DNA from: Nonomuraea aurantiaca
GTDB lineage: Bacteria > Actinomycetota > Actinomycetes > Streptosporangiales > Streptosporangiaceae
Reading direction: 5' to 3'
Assembly (NCBI RefSeq): GCF_020215705.1
Contig: NZ_JAIWNB010000019.1
Coordinates: forward strand, 62,001 to 126,000
Length of the DNA stretch: 64,000 bases
Part shown: one piece after another, positions 23,867 to 32,133 of the stretch
Layout of the letters: each line of letters begins with the position of its first letter
Numbering within the stretch: the stretch's first letter is position 1
The notes under the pieces: generated by a model
Databases searched by the model: none
Told to the model about the DNA's origin: nothing
The model's input: only the letters and a program-made list of their open reading frames with translations
Position numbers and translations under genes: made by a program

Positions 23867-26800
23867 GTGCGTGTGATGCTGCTGGGCCCGTTCGAGATGC
23901 GGGCCGACGACGGCCGTCCGATCGAGATCCCCGGCACGAGGCTGCGCGCGCTGCTGGCCAGGCTCGCGCTGGAGGCCGGTCGGGTCGTGCCGGTCGAGGT
24001 TCTCACCGCGGCCGTCTGGGGGGAGGAGCCGCCGGCGGGCAGCGCCAACGCCCTGCAGGCCCTGGTCTCCCGCACCCGCCGGTTGGTCGGCGCCGCGGCG
24101 ATCGAGTCGCTGCCGCCCGGCTACCGGCTGGCGATCGAGCCCGAGCAGGTCGACGTCACGTGCTTCGAGCGGCTGGCGAGCGCCGGCGACCTCGCGGCGC
24201 TGCGTGCGGCCGAAAGCCTGTGGCGCGGGCCCGCGCTCGCGGAGTTCGCCGGCCTGCCGTTCGCGGCCAACGAGGGGGTACGCCTGGCCGAGCTGCGCCT
24301 GTCGGCCGCCGAAGCACGGCTGGAGCTCGAACTCGCCGAAGGCGCCGACGTCCTCGGCGAGCTGCGCCCGCTGGCCGCCGCCCACCCGTTGCGCGAGCGC
24401 CTGCAGGGCCTGCTGATGCGCGCGCTCTACGCGGCCGGACGGCAGGCGGACGCGCTGGAGGCCTATGAGCGGACCCGGCGCACGCTGGCCGAGGAGCTGG
24501 GTGTCGATCCGTCGGCGAAGCTGGCCGAGGTCCACCTGGGCCTCCTACGGCACGACCCTCGGCACCAGCCCCGGCGCCGGGGCCGGCGGACCAATCTGCG
24601 CGCTCAGGTGACCAGCTTCGTCGGCCGGGAGGAGGAGCTGGCGCAGCTGGCCAAGGCGTTGGAAGCCGCCCGGCTGGTCACCGTCGTCGGGCCGGGCGGC
24701 GCGGGCAAGACCCGGCTGGCCACCGAGGTCGCGCAGCGCTCCGCCGAGCTCGCCCCCGACGGCGTCTGGCTGGTCGAGCTGGCGGCGGTGCGCGAGCCGC
24801 TTGACGTCGCCCACGCGGTGCTCACGGCGATCGGCGCCAGAGACTCCGGCTGGTTCGAGCCCGCGCCCGCCGAGGGCGCCCCGGCTCGCGACGCCACGGA
24901 CCGGCTGTCCGAGGCGCTGGACCGGCTGTCCGAGGCGCTGGACGGCCGGCGGGTGCTGCTCGTCCTGGACAACTGCGAGCACGTCGTGGCGGCCGTCGCG
25001 CACCTGGCCGACCGGCTGCTCGGCGCCTGCCCCGACCTGCGCGTCCTGGCGACGAGCCGGGAGTCGATGGCCATCGGCGGGGAGAGCCTCTATCCCATCC
25101 CGCCCCTGGAGTGGCCGGCGGGCGTGGTCCGCGATCCGCGGTCCTATCCGGCCGTGCGGCTCTTCGCCGAGCGCGCGGCCTTGGTCCGCCCCGGCTTCGT
25201 GCTGGACGAGGACAACACCGGCACGGTCGTCGAGATCTGCGGACGGCTCGACGGGATGCCGCTGGCCATCGAGCTGGCCGCCGCGCGGATGCGCGCGTTG
25301 AGCGTCGAGCAGATCGCCGCCAAGCTCGACGACCGGTTCCGCCTGCTCAGCAGCGGCAGCCGTACGGCCCTGCCCCGGCACCAGACCTTGCAGGCGGTCG
25401 TCGACTGGAGCTGGGACCTGCTGTCCGGCCGCGAACGCGAACTCGCGATGCTCCTGGCCGCCTTCCCCGGCGGCGCCACGCTGGACGCGCTCGAAGCGGT
25501 GAGCGGACCGGACACCGGCGACGTGCTCGACGTCGTCACCGCCCTGGTGGACAAGTCCCTGGTCGAGCCGTCCGGCGAGCGCTACCGCATGCAGGAGACC
25601 GTCCGGTCGTACGGGATGGCGCGGCTGAGCGAGGCCGGGCAGGACCGGGCCGTCCGCGACCGGCACGCCCGCCAATTCCTGCGGCTCGCCGAGACCGCCG
25701 ACCCCGAGCTGCGCAGGGCGGACCAGCTCCACTGGCTGGCGCGGCTGCGGGCCGAGGACGACAACCTCCTGGCCGCGTTGCGGTTCGCGGCCGAGGCCGG
25801 GGACGCGGAGCTGGGCGTACGGCTCCTCGCGGCCGTCTGGTGGTTCTGGTACCTGGAGGGCAGGTCCCTTGAGGGCATGCACTGGGCGCGCGGCGTCCTC
25901 GACCTGCCCGGCGAGGTGCCCGACGCCCAGCGCCCGGTGCGGTTGGTGCTGGCGGCGTTCGCCCACCACGGGCTCGGCGCGGTCGAGGCGGCCCAGCAGG
26001 CGATGAACACCGGCCTGGAGCTGCGCGACCGGCTGGGCGAGGAGGCGTCCGGGTGGGTGCTGCTGCTCTTGGCGCCCGTCTGGCTGGGCGATCCGGTGGG
26101 CGCCGCGCGTTCGGCCGATCGGCTGCTGCCGCGGCTCACCGGCTGGGAGCGCGCGACGACGCTCATGATGCGGTCGATCGTGGCGGAGTACGAGGGCGAC
26201 GTCGCCCGAGCCTTCACCCTCCTGGACGAGGCCCGCCGGGGACTGGAGGACCTCGGCGAACGCTGGGCCCTGTCCTCGGCGTTACGCGTGCTGGCCGAGC
26301 ACCACGCCCGCCGGGGCGACCTGAGCGCCTCGATCGACGCGCGGCTGGAGGCGCTCCGCCTGGCCGGCGAGCTCGGCATCGTCGAAGACCAGGCGGCCAT
26401 CCTGGCCGGCCTCGCGATCACCCGCGCGCGGCTGGGCGAGCTCGACCGGGCACAGAGCGACATGCGGGCGGCCTGGGACTTCGCCCAGCAGCTGCGCAAG
26501 CAGGAAGGCATCGAGTACATCCGGCTGGCGCGGGCCGAGCTCCTGCTCAGAAGCGGCGAGCGGGCGGCCGCCCGGCGCGAGCTCGACGCGGTGGAGGCCA
26601 TGGCCCTCCACGCGCCGGTTCGGGCGTCGGCCGGCTGCTACCGGGCCATGGCCGCCCTGCTCGACGGCGACGCCGACAACGCCCGGCCGCTGCTCGACAC
26701 CGCGATCGAGCTGGCCGCCGACGCGGTGGACATGCCGGCCCTGGCCGGCGCGGCCCACCTGCGCGCCGCGCTCGCCCTGGCCGACGGTGACCCCACGCGC

Positions 26801-26986
26801 GCCGCCCACCTGCTCGGCCTGGCCGCCGCACTGCGGGGGACGACGGACCTGAGCGGCTTCGACAACCTGCTACGGCCCGCCGAACGCGCCCGCGCCCTGC
26901 TCGGCGAGGCGGCCTTCGCCACGGCCTACGACCGCGGCGCCTTGCTCACGCGGGATGCGGCGATCCAGGCCGTACGCGGCCATTAG
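23867..26986 (+). CDS. AfsR/SARP-family regulator: OmpR-like DBD, BTAD, NB-ARC, TPR-like
   Basis: Large cytoplasmic transcriptional regulator, 1039 aa. Residues 1-90 form a winged-helix OmpR-type DNA-binding domain ('RLRALLARLALEAGRVVPVE', 'NALQALVSRTRRLVGAAAIE'). Residues about 95-225 form a bacterial transcriptional activation domain ending 'RRTLAEELGVDPSAKLAEVH'. A STAND ATPase follows with Walker A 'VVGPGGAGKTRLA' near residue 276, 'LLVLDNCEHVV' (Walker B) and 'LPLAIELAAARMRAL'. The C-terminal 450 residues are helical, TPR-like repeats. Such proteins usually activate antibiotic clusters or morphological genes. No PKS/NRPS lies in this window. A 21-bp perfect duplication at 24899-24940 gives a doubled 'DRLSEAL'. 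Confidence 0.94.
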   Translation: MRVMLLGPFEMRADDGRPIEIPGTRLRALLARLALEAGRVVPVEVLTAAVWGEEPPAGSANALQALVSRTRRLVGAAAIESLPPGYRLAIEPEQVDVTCFERLASAGDLAALRAAESLWRGPALAEFAGLPFAANEGVRLAELRLSAAEARLELELAEGADVLGELRPLAAAHPLRERLQGLLMRALYAAGRQADALEAYERTRRTLAEELGVDPSAKLAEVHLGLLRHDPRHQPRRRGRRTNLRAQVTSFVGREEELAQLAKALEAARLVTVVGPGGAGKTRLATEVAQRSAELAPDGVWLVELAAVREPLDVAHAVLTAIGARDSGWFEPAPAEGAPARDATDRLSEALDRLSEALDGRRVLLVLDNCEHVVAAVAHLADRLLGACPDLRVLATSRESMAIGGESLYPIPPLEWPAGVVRDPRSYPAVRLFAERAALVRPGFVLDEDNTGTVVEICGRLDGMPLAIELAAARMRALSVEQIAAKLDDRFRLLSSGSRTALPRHQTLQAVVDWSWDLLSGRERELAMLLAAFPGGATLDALEAVSGPDTGDVLDVVTALVDKSLVEPSGERYRMQETVRSYGMARLSEAGQDRAVRDRHARQFLRLAETADPELRRADQLHWLARLRAEDDNLLAALRFAAEAGDAELGVRLLAAVWWFWYLEGRSLEGMHWARGVLDLPGEVPDAQRPVRLVLAAFAHHGLGAVEAAQQAMNTGLELRDRLGEEASGWVLLLLAPVWLGDPVGAARSADRLLPRLTGWERATTLMMRSIVAEYEGDVARAFTLLDEARRGLEDLGERWALSSALRVLAEHHARRGDLSASIDARLEALRLAGELGIVEDQAAILAGLAITRARLGELDRAQSDMRAAWDFAQQLRKQEGIEYIRLARAELLLRSGERAAARRELDAVEAMALHAPVRASAGCYRAMAALLDGDADNARPLLDTAIELAADAVDMPALAGAAHLRAALALADGDPTRAAHLLGLAAALRGTTDLSGFDNLLRPAERARALLGEAAFATAYDRGALLTRDAAIQAVRGH
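24899..24940 (+). repeat. In-frame 21-bp tandem duplication in SARP gene
   Basis: Two identical 21-nt units GACCGGCTGTCCGAGGCGCT(G) encode DRLSEALDRLSEAL within the NB-ARC domain. It is another coding repeat with a unit length divisible by three. Confidence 0.9.
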
Positions 26987-27008
26987 CGCGGTAGCGACCG
27001 AGATGGGG

Positions 27009-28619
27009 CTACGGGATGCGGCGGGCCGCGGCGGCCGTCCAGGTGCGCAGGTAGGACTCGGCGCCCGCCGCCATGTCCCGCACGATGTCCGGACCGGCGA
27101 TGATCCGCATGTCCTCGATCCAGTCGGGCACCAGGCCGTAGTTGGCGACGCCGTCGGTGTTGACGTCCCAGACCCGGTCGCCGGTACGCAGCCGGTCCAG
27201 GGACACGCTCCCGTCGAAGGACGTGAAGGGGTACGTCACCGGGTTCGCGGCGTTGCCGGCCCGAGGCGCGGGCAGCCGGCCCAGGCCGTTGACGTCCAGG
27301 CCGTAGCCGTAGCCGGGGATCTGGTGGGCCTGCCTGAGCGGCTGGGTACGGCGCCACTCGGCGACGAAGTCCCGCGCGTCGTGCCCGTACTGCGTGATCA
27401 TCCCGCCAAGGGCGTAGATCCGGTCGAAGTAGCTCGGGTCGGCCCAGCTGTGGGAGGAGATCACGCCCGGGTAGCCGGCCGCCTCGAGGATGGCGAGCGT
27501 ACTGCCGGCGGCCTTCGCGCTCATGTGGTCGAGCTCCACCAGCATGCCCCGGCGGATCATCCCCTTGACCATGTACTCGCCCAGGGAGGTCAGCCCTCTG
27601 GTGTTGCAGTGCGGCGCGGGGGGATAGATCGGCAGCGAGACGCCCGGTGGCAGCAGCCCGGCCAGCTGGTCGGGCAGGACTCCGGCGGGGTCGATCGGAT
27701 TGTCGTGCGCGGGCCCGGTGCAGGTGCGCGCCTGCCAGAAGGAGCCGGTGCTGAGCAGGTTGCCCAGGTTGACGATGGCGCCCTGGGTGCCGGAGTCGAA
27801 GCGCACGCCGCACAGCGCGTTGTCGTACTTGTGGCAGACGAACATGCTCCGTACGCCGAGCGCGTACATCTCGTCCAGCCCCCGGTCGATCTGCCCCTGC
27901 GTGCACTGCGGGATGCCGAGGATCTGGCGGCAGCCGAACGGCTCGGAGGTCTCGATCCCCAGAACGACGGCGAGCTTGCCCGCCTCGACCGTCCGCCTGG
28001 CCTCGGTCGGGTCGAGGACGATCCTGAACCAGCCCCGTCCGGGCCCGCCGTACTGGGTGTCGATGTAGTCCTGCAGCTCACGGGCCCGCTGCGCCTCCAG
28101 CCTGATCGTGGTCATCTCGTCGCAGGAGTTCTTCCTCAGCGGGTAGATCGCGCACAGCTGGCGGTTGGCCACCAGGTCGTTGACCATGATCCGGAGCCCG
28201 CCGCGCCAGGCCCGCTCCACCCACGTGTAGTACGCCTGCTGGTGGGTCAGCGAGTCGTGCGCCGGCCAGTCGCGGAACGTGGGCCAGCCCACCGGGTCGT
28301 GGGTGCCGGTCGCTGAGCCGGTCCGGGTGAAGTTCTCGAACCAGGCCAGCTCGCCGTGGGGGTAGTGATCGGGGCAGTCCGCCAGGGCGTGGGAGATGCC
28401 GCCGGGGTCGAACGGCTTCCCGCACAGCAGCATGCCGCCGAACGCCTCGTAGGAGAACAGGTGGCTGTGCGCGTCGACGAACCCCCGCACGTCGGACGCC
28501 GCCGTCGCCGACCCGTCTCCCGGCGTGGCCGGTGAGGACGCCGCCGCCGACCTGCCCCCGGGCGGGGCCAGTAAGGCAGTCAGAAGGAGGAGGACGACGG
28601 CGATGGATCGGCGACGCAT
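27009..28619 (-). CDS. Secreted M19-like membrane dipeptidase/amidohydrolase
   Basis: Exported metallohydrolase of 536 aa. A signal peptide (RRRSIAVVLLLLTALLAPPG) is followed by a TIM-barrel amidohydrolase domain. Candidate metal-site motifs are 'VDAHSHLF' (HxH near the N-terminus), 'LAVVLGIETSEPFGC' (bridging Glu), 'MLVELDHMSAKA' (His) and 'GVISSHSWADPSYF' (His). This order matches peptidase family M19 (renal dipeptidase), though the protein is longer than the usual 330-400 aa and has several Cys-containing loops suggesting disulfides. I used ATG 28619 with GAGG 7 nt upstream. Monocistronic, convergent with the SARP gene. Confidence 0.82.
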   Translation of the reverse strand: MRRRSIAVVLLLLTALLAPPGGRSAAASSPATPGDGSATAASDVRGFVDAHSHLFSYEAFGGMLLCGKPFDPGGISHALADCPDHYPHGELAWFENFTRTGSATGTHDPVGWPTFRDWPAHDSLTHQQAYYTWVERAWRGGLRIMVNDLVANRQLCAIYPLRKNSCDEMTTIRLEAQRARELQDYIDTQYGGPGRGWFRIVLDPTEARRTVEAGKLAVVLGIETSEPFGCRQILGIPQCTQGQIDRGLDEMYALGVRSMFVCHKYDNALCGVRFDSGTQGAIVNLGNLLSTGSFWQARTCTGPAHDNPIDPAGVLPDQLAGLLPPGVSLPIYPPAPHCNTRGLTSLGEYMVKGMIRRGMLVELDHMSAKAAGSTLAILEAAGYPGVISSHSWADPSYFDRIYALGGMITQYGHDARDFVAEWRRTQPLRQAHQIPGYGYGLDVNGLGRLPAPRAGNAANPVTYPFTSFDGSVSLDRLRTGDRVWDVNTDGVANYGLVPDWIEDMRIIAGPDIVRDMAAGAESYLRTWTAAAARRIP

Positions 28620-28807
28620 CACGGACACCTCACACGGCTGGGGGGCCTGCCGTCAGCATCCGCCACCCTCGCCACTCCAGCAAGGCCCAAACGTGAGCGC
28701 ATCTCATCACCGCTGGTCGAGGTGTAATGTCCGGCTTTATAGGTTCGGCGTAGCTTGCTGTCGTTGGGCATAATCAAAGAGCTATTCGACAGTGGAGGAG
28801 ACGCCGC

Positions 28808-29644
28808 ATGAGTGACGAGGCCCGGTGGATCGCAGGAATCGACTCCAGCACACCGAACCTCGCCCGGATGCACGATTACTTCATCGGGGGCAAGGACAAC
28901 TTCGCCGTCGATCGGGAGGCGGCCGAGGCCGTGCTGGCCAAGGCGCCGGAGGTCCGGGTCATGGCGCAGGAGCACCAGGCGTTCCAGGGACGGGTGATCC
29001 GGTTTCTCGTGGAGCAGGGCATCACCCAGTTCATCAACCTGGGCTCGGGGCTCCCCAGCGAACCCAACACCCACGAACTGGCCCGATCCCTCGCCCCCGA
29101 CGCCCGCATGGCCTACGTGGACAACGACCCGGTGGTGCTCGCGCACGCCCGCGCGATCCTGGCCAGGGGGGCCGGGACCGGCGTCGTCAAGGGCGACATC
29201 CTGCATCCCGCCGAGCTGCTGGCCGACCCCGACCTGCGGCAGGTGATCGACCTCGACCAGCCGGTGGCGGTGCTGCTGTTCGGCGTCCTGCAGTACATCC
29301 CGGACAACCACCAGCCCTTCCAGCGCGTGGCCGAGTTGCGCGACGCGTTGCCGGCCGGCAGCCACATCGTCATCACGCACGTCGTCTTCGACTCCCGCCC
29401 GGAGGTGGCGGAGCCGATCGTCGCCCTCTACCGGAGGATGCTGGGCCACGCCGAAGGCGGCGCCCGTACGCGCGAGACGGTGCTGCCCTTCTTCGACGGG
29501 CTAGAGCTGGTCGAACCCGGGCTGGTGTACGTCCGGGAATGGCGGCCCGAGAGCCCTTTCCTGAACGAGAGACCGGAGAAGGCGTGGGTGATGGTCGGCG
29601 TCGGCCGAAAGCCCGGGCCCCCGGCCGAGGACGCCCACCCCTAG
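28808..29644 (+). CDS. SAM-dependent methyltransferase, PF04672 (DUF574) type
   Basis: A 278-aa paralogue of the methyltransferase at 11.4 kb. It has 'ARMHDYFIGGKDNFAVDRE' near residue 20, SAM motif I 'FINLGSGLPSEPNTHE', the acidic residue in 'MAYVDNDPVVLAHA', 'VAVLLFGVLQYIPDN' and 'LPFFDGLELVEPGLVYV'. ATG 28808 has GGAGGAG upstream. It stands alone between the M19-like gene (divergent) and the glycosidases (convergent, 13 bp). Substrate unknown for the family. Confidence 0.92.
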   Translation: MSDEARWIAGIDSSTPNLARMHDYFIGGKDNFAVDREAAEAVLAKAPEVRVMAQEHQAFQGRVIRFLVEQGITQFINLGSGLPSEPNTHELARSLAPDARMAYVDNDPVVLAHARAILARGAGTGVVKGDILHPAELLADPDLRQVIDLDQPVAVLLFGVLQYIPDNHQPFQRVAELRDALPAGSHIVITHVVFDSRPEVAEPIVALYRRMLGHAEGGARTRETVLPFFDGLELVEPGLVYVREWRPESPFLNERPEKAWVMVGVGRKPGPPAEDAHP

Positions 29645-29657
29645 GGCCTGTCGTCGT

Positions 29658-32084
29658 CTACCGTCCGACGACGTCGATCCGGTAGTCACCGCCGGCTCGC
29701 GCCCGGAACGTCACGGTGTCTCCGTCCACGCGGTACGCGACCGGACGGCCGTGCCCCGCCGTGACCCGGACCCCGCCGCGGAACGCGTCATTGCGGAGCT
29801 TGACCTCGCCGCCCTGGTCGGAGGTCAGCCGGGCCTCAGACAGCTTCCCGGCCGCCCAGCTCAGCCCCACTGTGTGGGCGCCGCGGGCACGCAGGCCCGT
29901 CACCCGGCCGGCCGGCCACGCGGCGGGCAGCGCCGGGAGCAGGTCGATCGCGCCGAGGTGGCTCTGCAGCAGCATCTCCGTCATGCCGGAGGTCGCACCG
30001 AAGTTCCCGTCGATCTGGAACGGCGGGTGGGTGTCCCACAGGTTGGCCAGCGTGCTGGTCTGGAGCTGGTCGCGCAGCAGCTTGTGCGCGCGGTCGCCGT
30101 CGAGCAGCCGAGCCCAGAAGTTGATCTTCCACGCCTTGCTCCAGCCGGTGCCCACGTCGGTGCGGGCGTTGAGGGAGACCTTGGCCGCCGCCGCGAGCTC
30201 CGGCGTCGTACGCGGGGAGATCTGCCGCCCCGGATGCACCGCGAACAGGTGGGAGACGTGCCGGTGGGTCTCCGCCGGGTCGTCGATGTCCTCCTTCCAC
30301 TCCTGCAGCTGCCCCCACCGGCCGACGCGCAGGCCGGGATCCAGCTTGGCCAGCACGCCGGCGGCCACGGTCGCCTGCTGCCGGTCGCCCACCAGCCCCG
30401 CGGCCTCGCGCAGGTCGGTGAACAGCTGGAAGAGGATCTGCTGCGACATCGACGCCCCCGCCGTGGCCGGGCCGAGCTCGGGGGAGCGGCTGGGGATGGC
30501 GACGAGCCTGCCGTCTCGGGGGTCGGTCCGCAGGTAGTCGAGCCAGAACCGCGCGGTCTCCTTCATGATCGGGTACGCGGTCCGCTTCAGGAAGCGCTCG
30601 TCCAGCGTGAAGCGGTAGTGGTCGTAGAGCTGCTCGGACAGCCAGGCCCCCGATTCGGGGAAGAAGTAGGCGGGGTGGTCCCAGGCGCCGGTGTGGCCGA
30701 AGATGTTCGAGGCGTGGTGGGCGACCCAGCCGCGCGCCCCGTACATCTGCTCGGCGGTGACCCGGCCGGGTTCACGCAGCCCGTTCACGTAGTCGTGCAG
30801 CGGCCGGGCCAGCTCGGCCAGGTTGGTCATCTCGGCGGGCCAGTAGTTCATCTGCAGGTTGATGTTCAGGTGGTAGTCCGACTGCCACGGCGGCGCCTCC
30901 TGGAGGTTCCACACGCCCTGGAGGTTGGCGGGCAGCGAACCGGGGCGGGAGGAGGCGATGAGCAGGTAGCGCCCGTACTGGTAGAAGAGCTGCTCCAGCG
31001 CCCGGTCGGCGGCCGGGTTCGCACCGTTGCCGTACTGGGCGAGCAGCTCGTCGGTGGGGATCGCGGGCAGGGTTCCGCCCAGGTCCAGCCGTACCCGGTC
31101 GAACAGCGCGGCGTGGTCGGCCCGGTGCGCGGCCAGCAGCCTGGCGTACCCCTGGCGCGCGGCGGCGTCCACCCGCGCCGTGAGCTTGCCGTGCGGGTCC
31201 TCGCCCTTGTAGGTGGGGTAGTCGGCGGCGTAGTCGGTGCCGGTGCCGAGGATGAGGACCACCGAGTCCGCGCCGGTCACGGTGATGGTGCCGTCGGGGT
31301 TGTCGGTCCGGCTCCCGCCCTGGTTGAGCACTCGCAGCTGGGCCTCGTACGCCATCCCGTTGCTCGTCAGCGACCCCTTGACGGTGAGCCGGCCGCGCTC
31401 GGCCGTGGCGCTCGCCGAGCGGTTGGCCGGCACGGCGATGCCGGCGGTGAAGGTCACGCCGCCGGGCCTGTCGGCGGCCAGCCGGGCCACGATCACGCCC
31501 GCGGGCGCGGACGCGAAGTACTCGCGGGTGTGGCGGACGCCGCCGGCCGTGAACGACACGCCCGCCACCCCGCGCGTGATGTCGAGCCGCCTGCGGTAGT
31601 CATCGGCCTGCGCGGGCAGCCCGGGGAAGGCCAGCCGCAGGTCGCCGAAGCTCTGGTACGCGCCGAACCGGCGCTGGCGCGGCGTGTCCGAAGTCAGCCC
31701 GAGCGCGGCCAGGACTGCCTCGGGCGGGATGCCGCCCTCCTTCCAGATCCGCTCCCTGACGGCCTCCAGCGCGCCGGGTCGCGGGGCGTCCCAGTTGCCG
31801 AAGTTGTAGTCGGCCACACCGGGGCCACCGGTCCACAGGGTCTTGTCGTTGAACTGCAGCCGCTCCGCCCCCACCCCGCCGAACACGGTCGCGCCCATGG
31901 CGCCGTTGCCGATCGGCAGCGACCGCGTCTCCCAGCCCTCGTTCGTGTCGGGGGCCGGCTCGTCGTACCACAGCGTGTACGGCTCCGCGGCGGGCTCACG
32001 CGCCTGCGCCGATGCGGCCGGGACCACGGTCAGCGCCGCGCCGAGAAGCAGGACGATCGGCCCTGCCAAAAACCGTCTTCTCAT
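29658..32084 (-). CDS. Secreted GH95 alpha-L-fucosidase-type glycosidase
   Basis: Exported glycoside hydrolase of 808 aa. Signal peptide MRRRFLAGPIVLLLGAALTV, then the GH95 N-terminal domain ('LWYDEPAPDTNEGWETRSLP', 'IGNGAMGATVFGGVGAERLQ', 'NDKTLWTGGP'). The (alpha/alpha)6 barrel has 'LQGVWNLQEAPPWQSDYHLN', 'NINLQMNYWPAEMTNLAEL', 'IPSRSPELGP' and 'QIDGNFGATSGMTEMLLQSH'. These cover the conserved Asn/Asp/Glu catalytic environment of 1,2-alpha-L-fucosidases and alpha-L-galactosidases. I chose ATG 32084 at the signal peptide; the longer frame enters the intergenic operator. It is 49 bp downstream of the GH97 gene and probably co-transcribed. Confidence 0.94.
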   Translation of the reverse strand: MRRRFLAGPIVLLLGAALTVVPAASAQAREPAAEPYTLWYDEPAPDTNEGWETRSLPIGNGAMGATVFGGVGAERLQFNDKTLWTGGPGVADYNFGNWDAPRPGALEAVRERIWKEGGIPPEAVLAALGLTSDTPRQRRFGAYQSFGDLRLAFPGLPAQADDYRRRLDITRGVAGVSFTAGGVRHTREYFASAPAGVIVARLAADRPGGVTFTAGIAVPANRSASATAERGRLTVKGSLTSNGMAYEAQLRVLNQGGSRTDNPDGTITVTGADSVVLILGTGTDYAADYPTYKGEDPHGKLTARVDAAARQGYARLLAAHRADHAALFDRVRLDLGGTLPAIPTDELLAQYGNGANPAADRALEQLFYQYGRYLLIASSRPGSLPANLQGVWNLQEAPPWQSDYHLNINLQMNYWPAEMTNLAELARPLHDYVNGLREPGRVTAEQMYGARGWVAHHASNIFGHTGAWDHPAYFFPESGAWLSEQLYDHYRFTLDERFLKRTAYPIMKETARFWLDYLRTDPRDGRLVAIPSRSPELGPATAGASMSQQILFQLFTDLREAAGLVGDRQQATVAAGVLAKLDPGLRVGRWGQLQEWKEDIDDPAETHRHVSHLFAVHPGRQISPRTTPELAAAAKVSLNARTDVGTGWSKAWKINFWARLLDGDRAHKLLRDQLQTSTLANLWDTHPPFQIDGNFGATSGMTEMLLQSHLGAIDLLPALPAAWPAGRVTGLRARGAHTVGLSWAAGKLSEARLTSDQGGEVKLRNDAFRGGVRVTAGHGRPVAYRVDGDTVTFRARAGGDYRIDVVGR

Positions 32085-32095
32085 CAAAATGCACC

Positions 32096-32111
32096 TATAC
32101 ATCGGAGGTGT
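32096..32111. promoter_or_regulatory. Operator-like site upstream of GH95 gene
   Basis: TATACATCGGAGGTGT in the 49-bp gap between the GH97 and GH95 genes. It shares ATACATCGGA-GTGT with the sequence at 34034-34048 upstream of GH97, differing at one position. It may be an internal operator for the same regulator. Confidence 0.5.
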
Positions 32112-32133
32112 GGGTGGAGCCTTGGTCGGAGGT

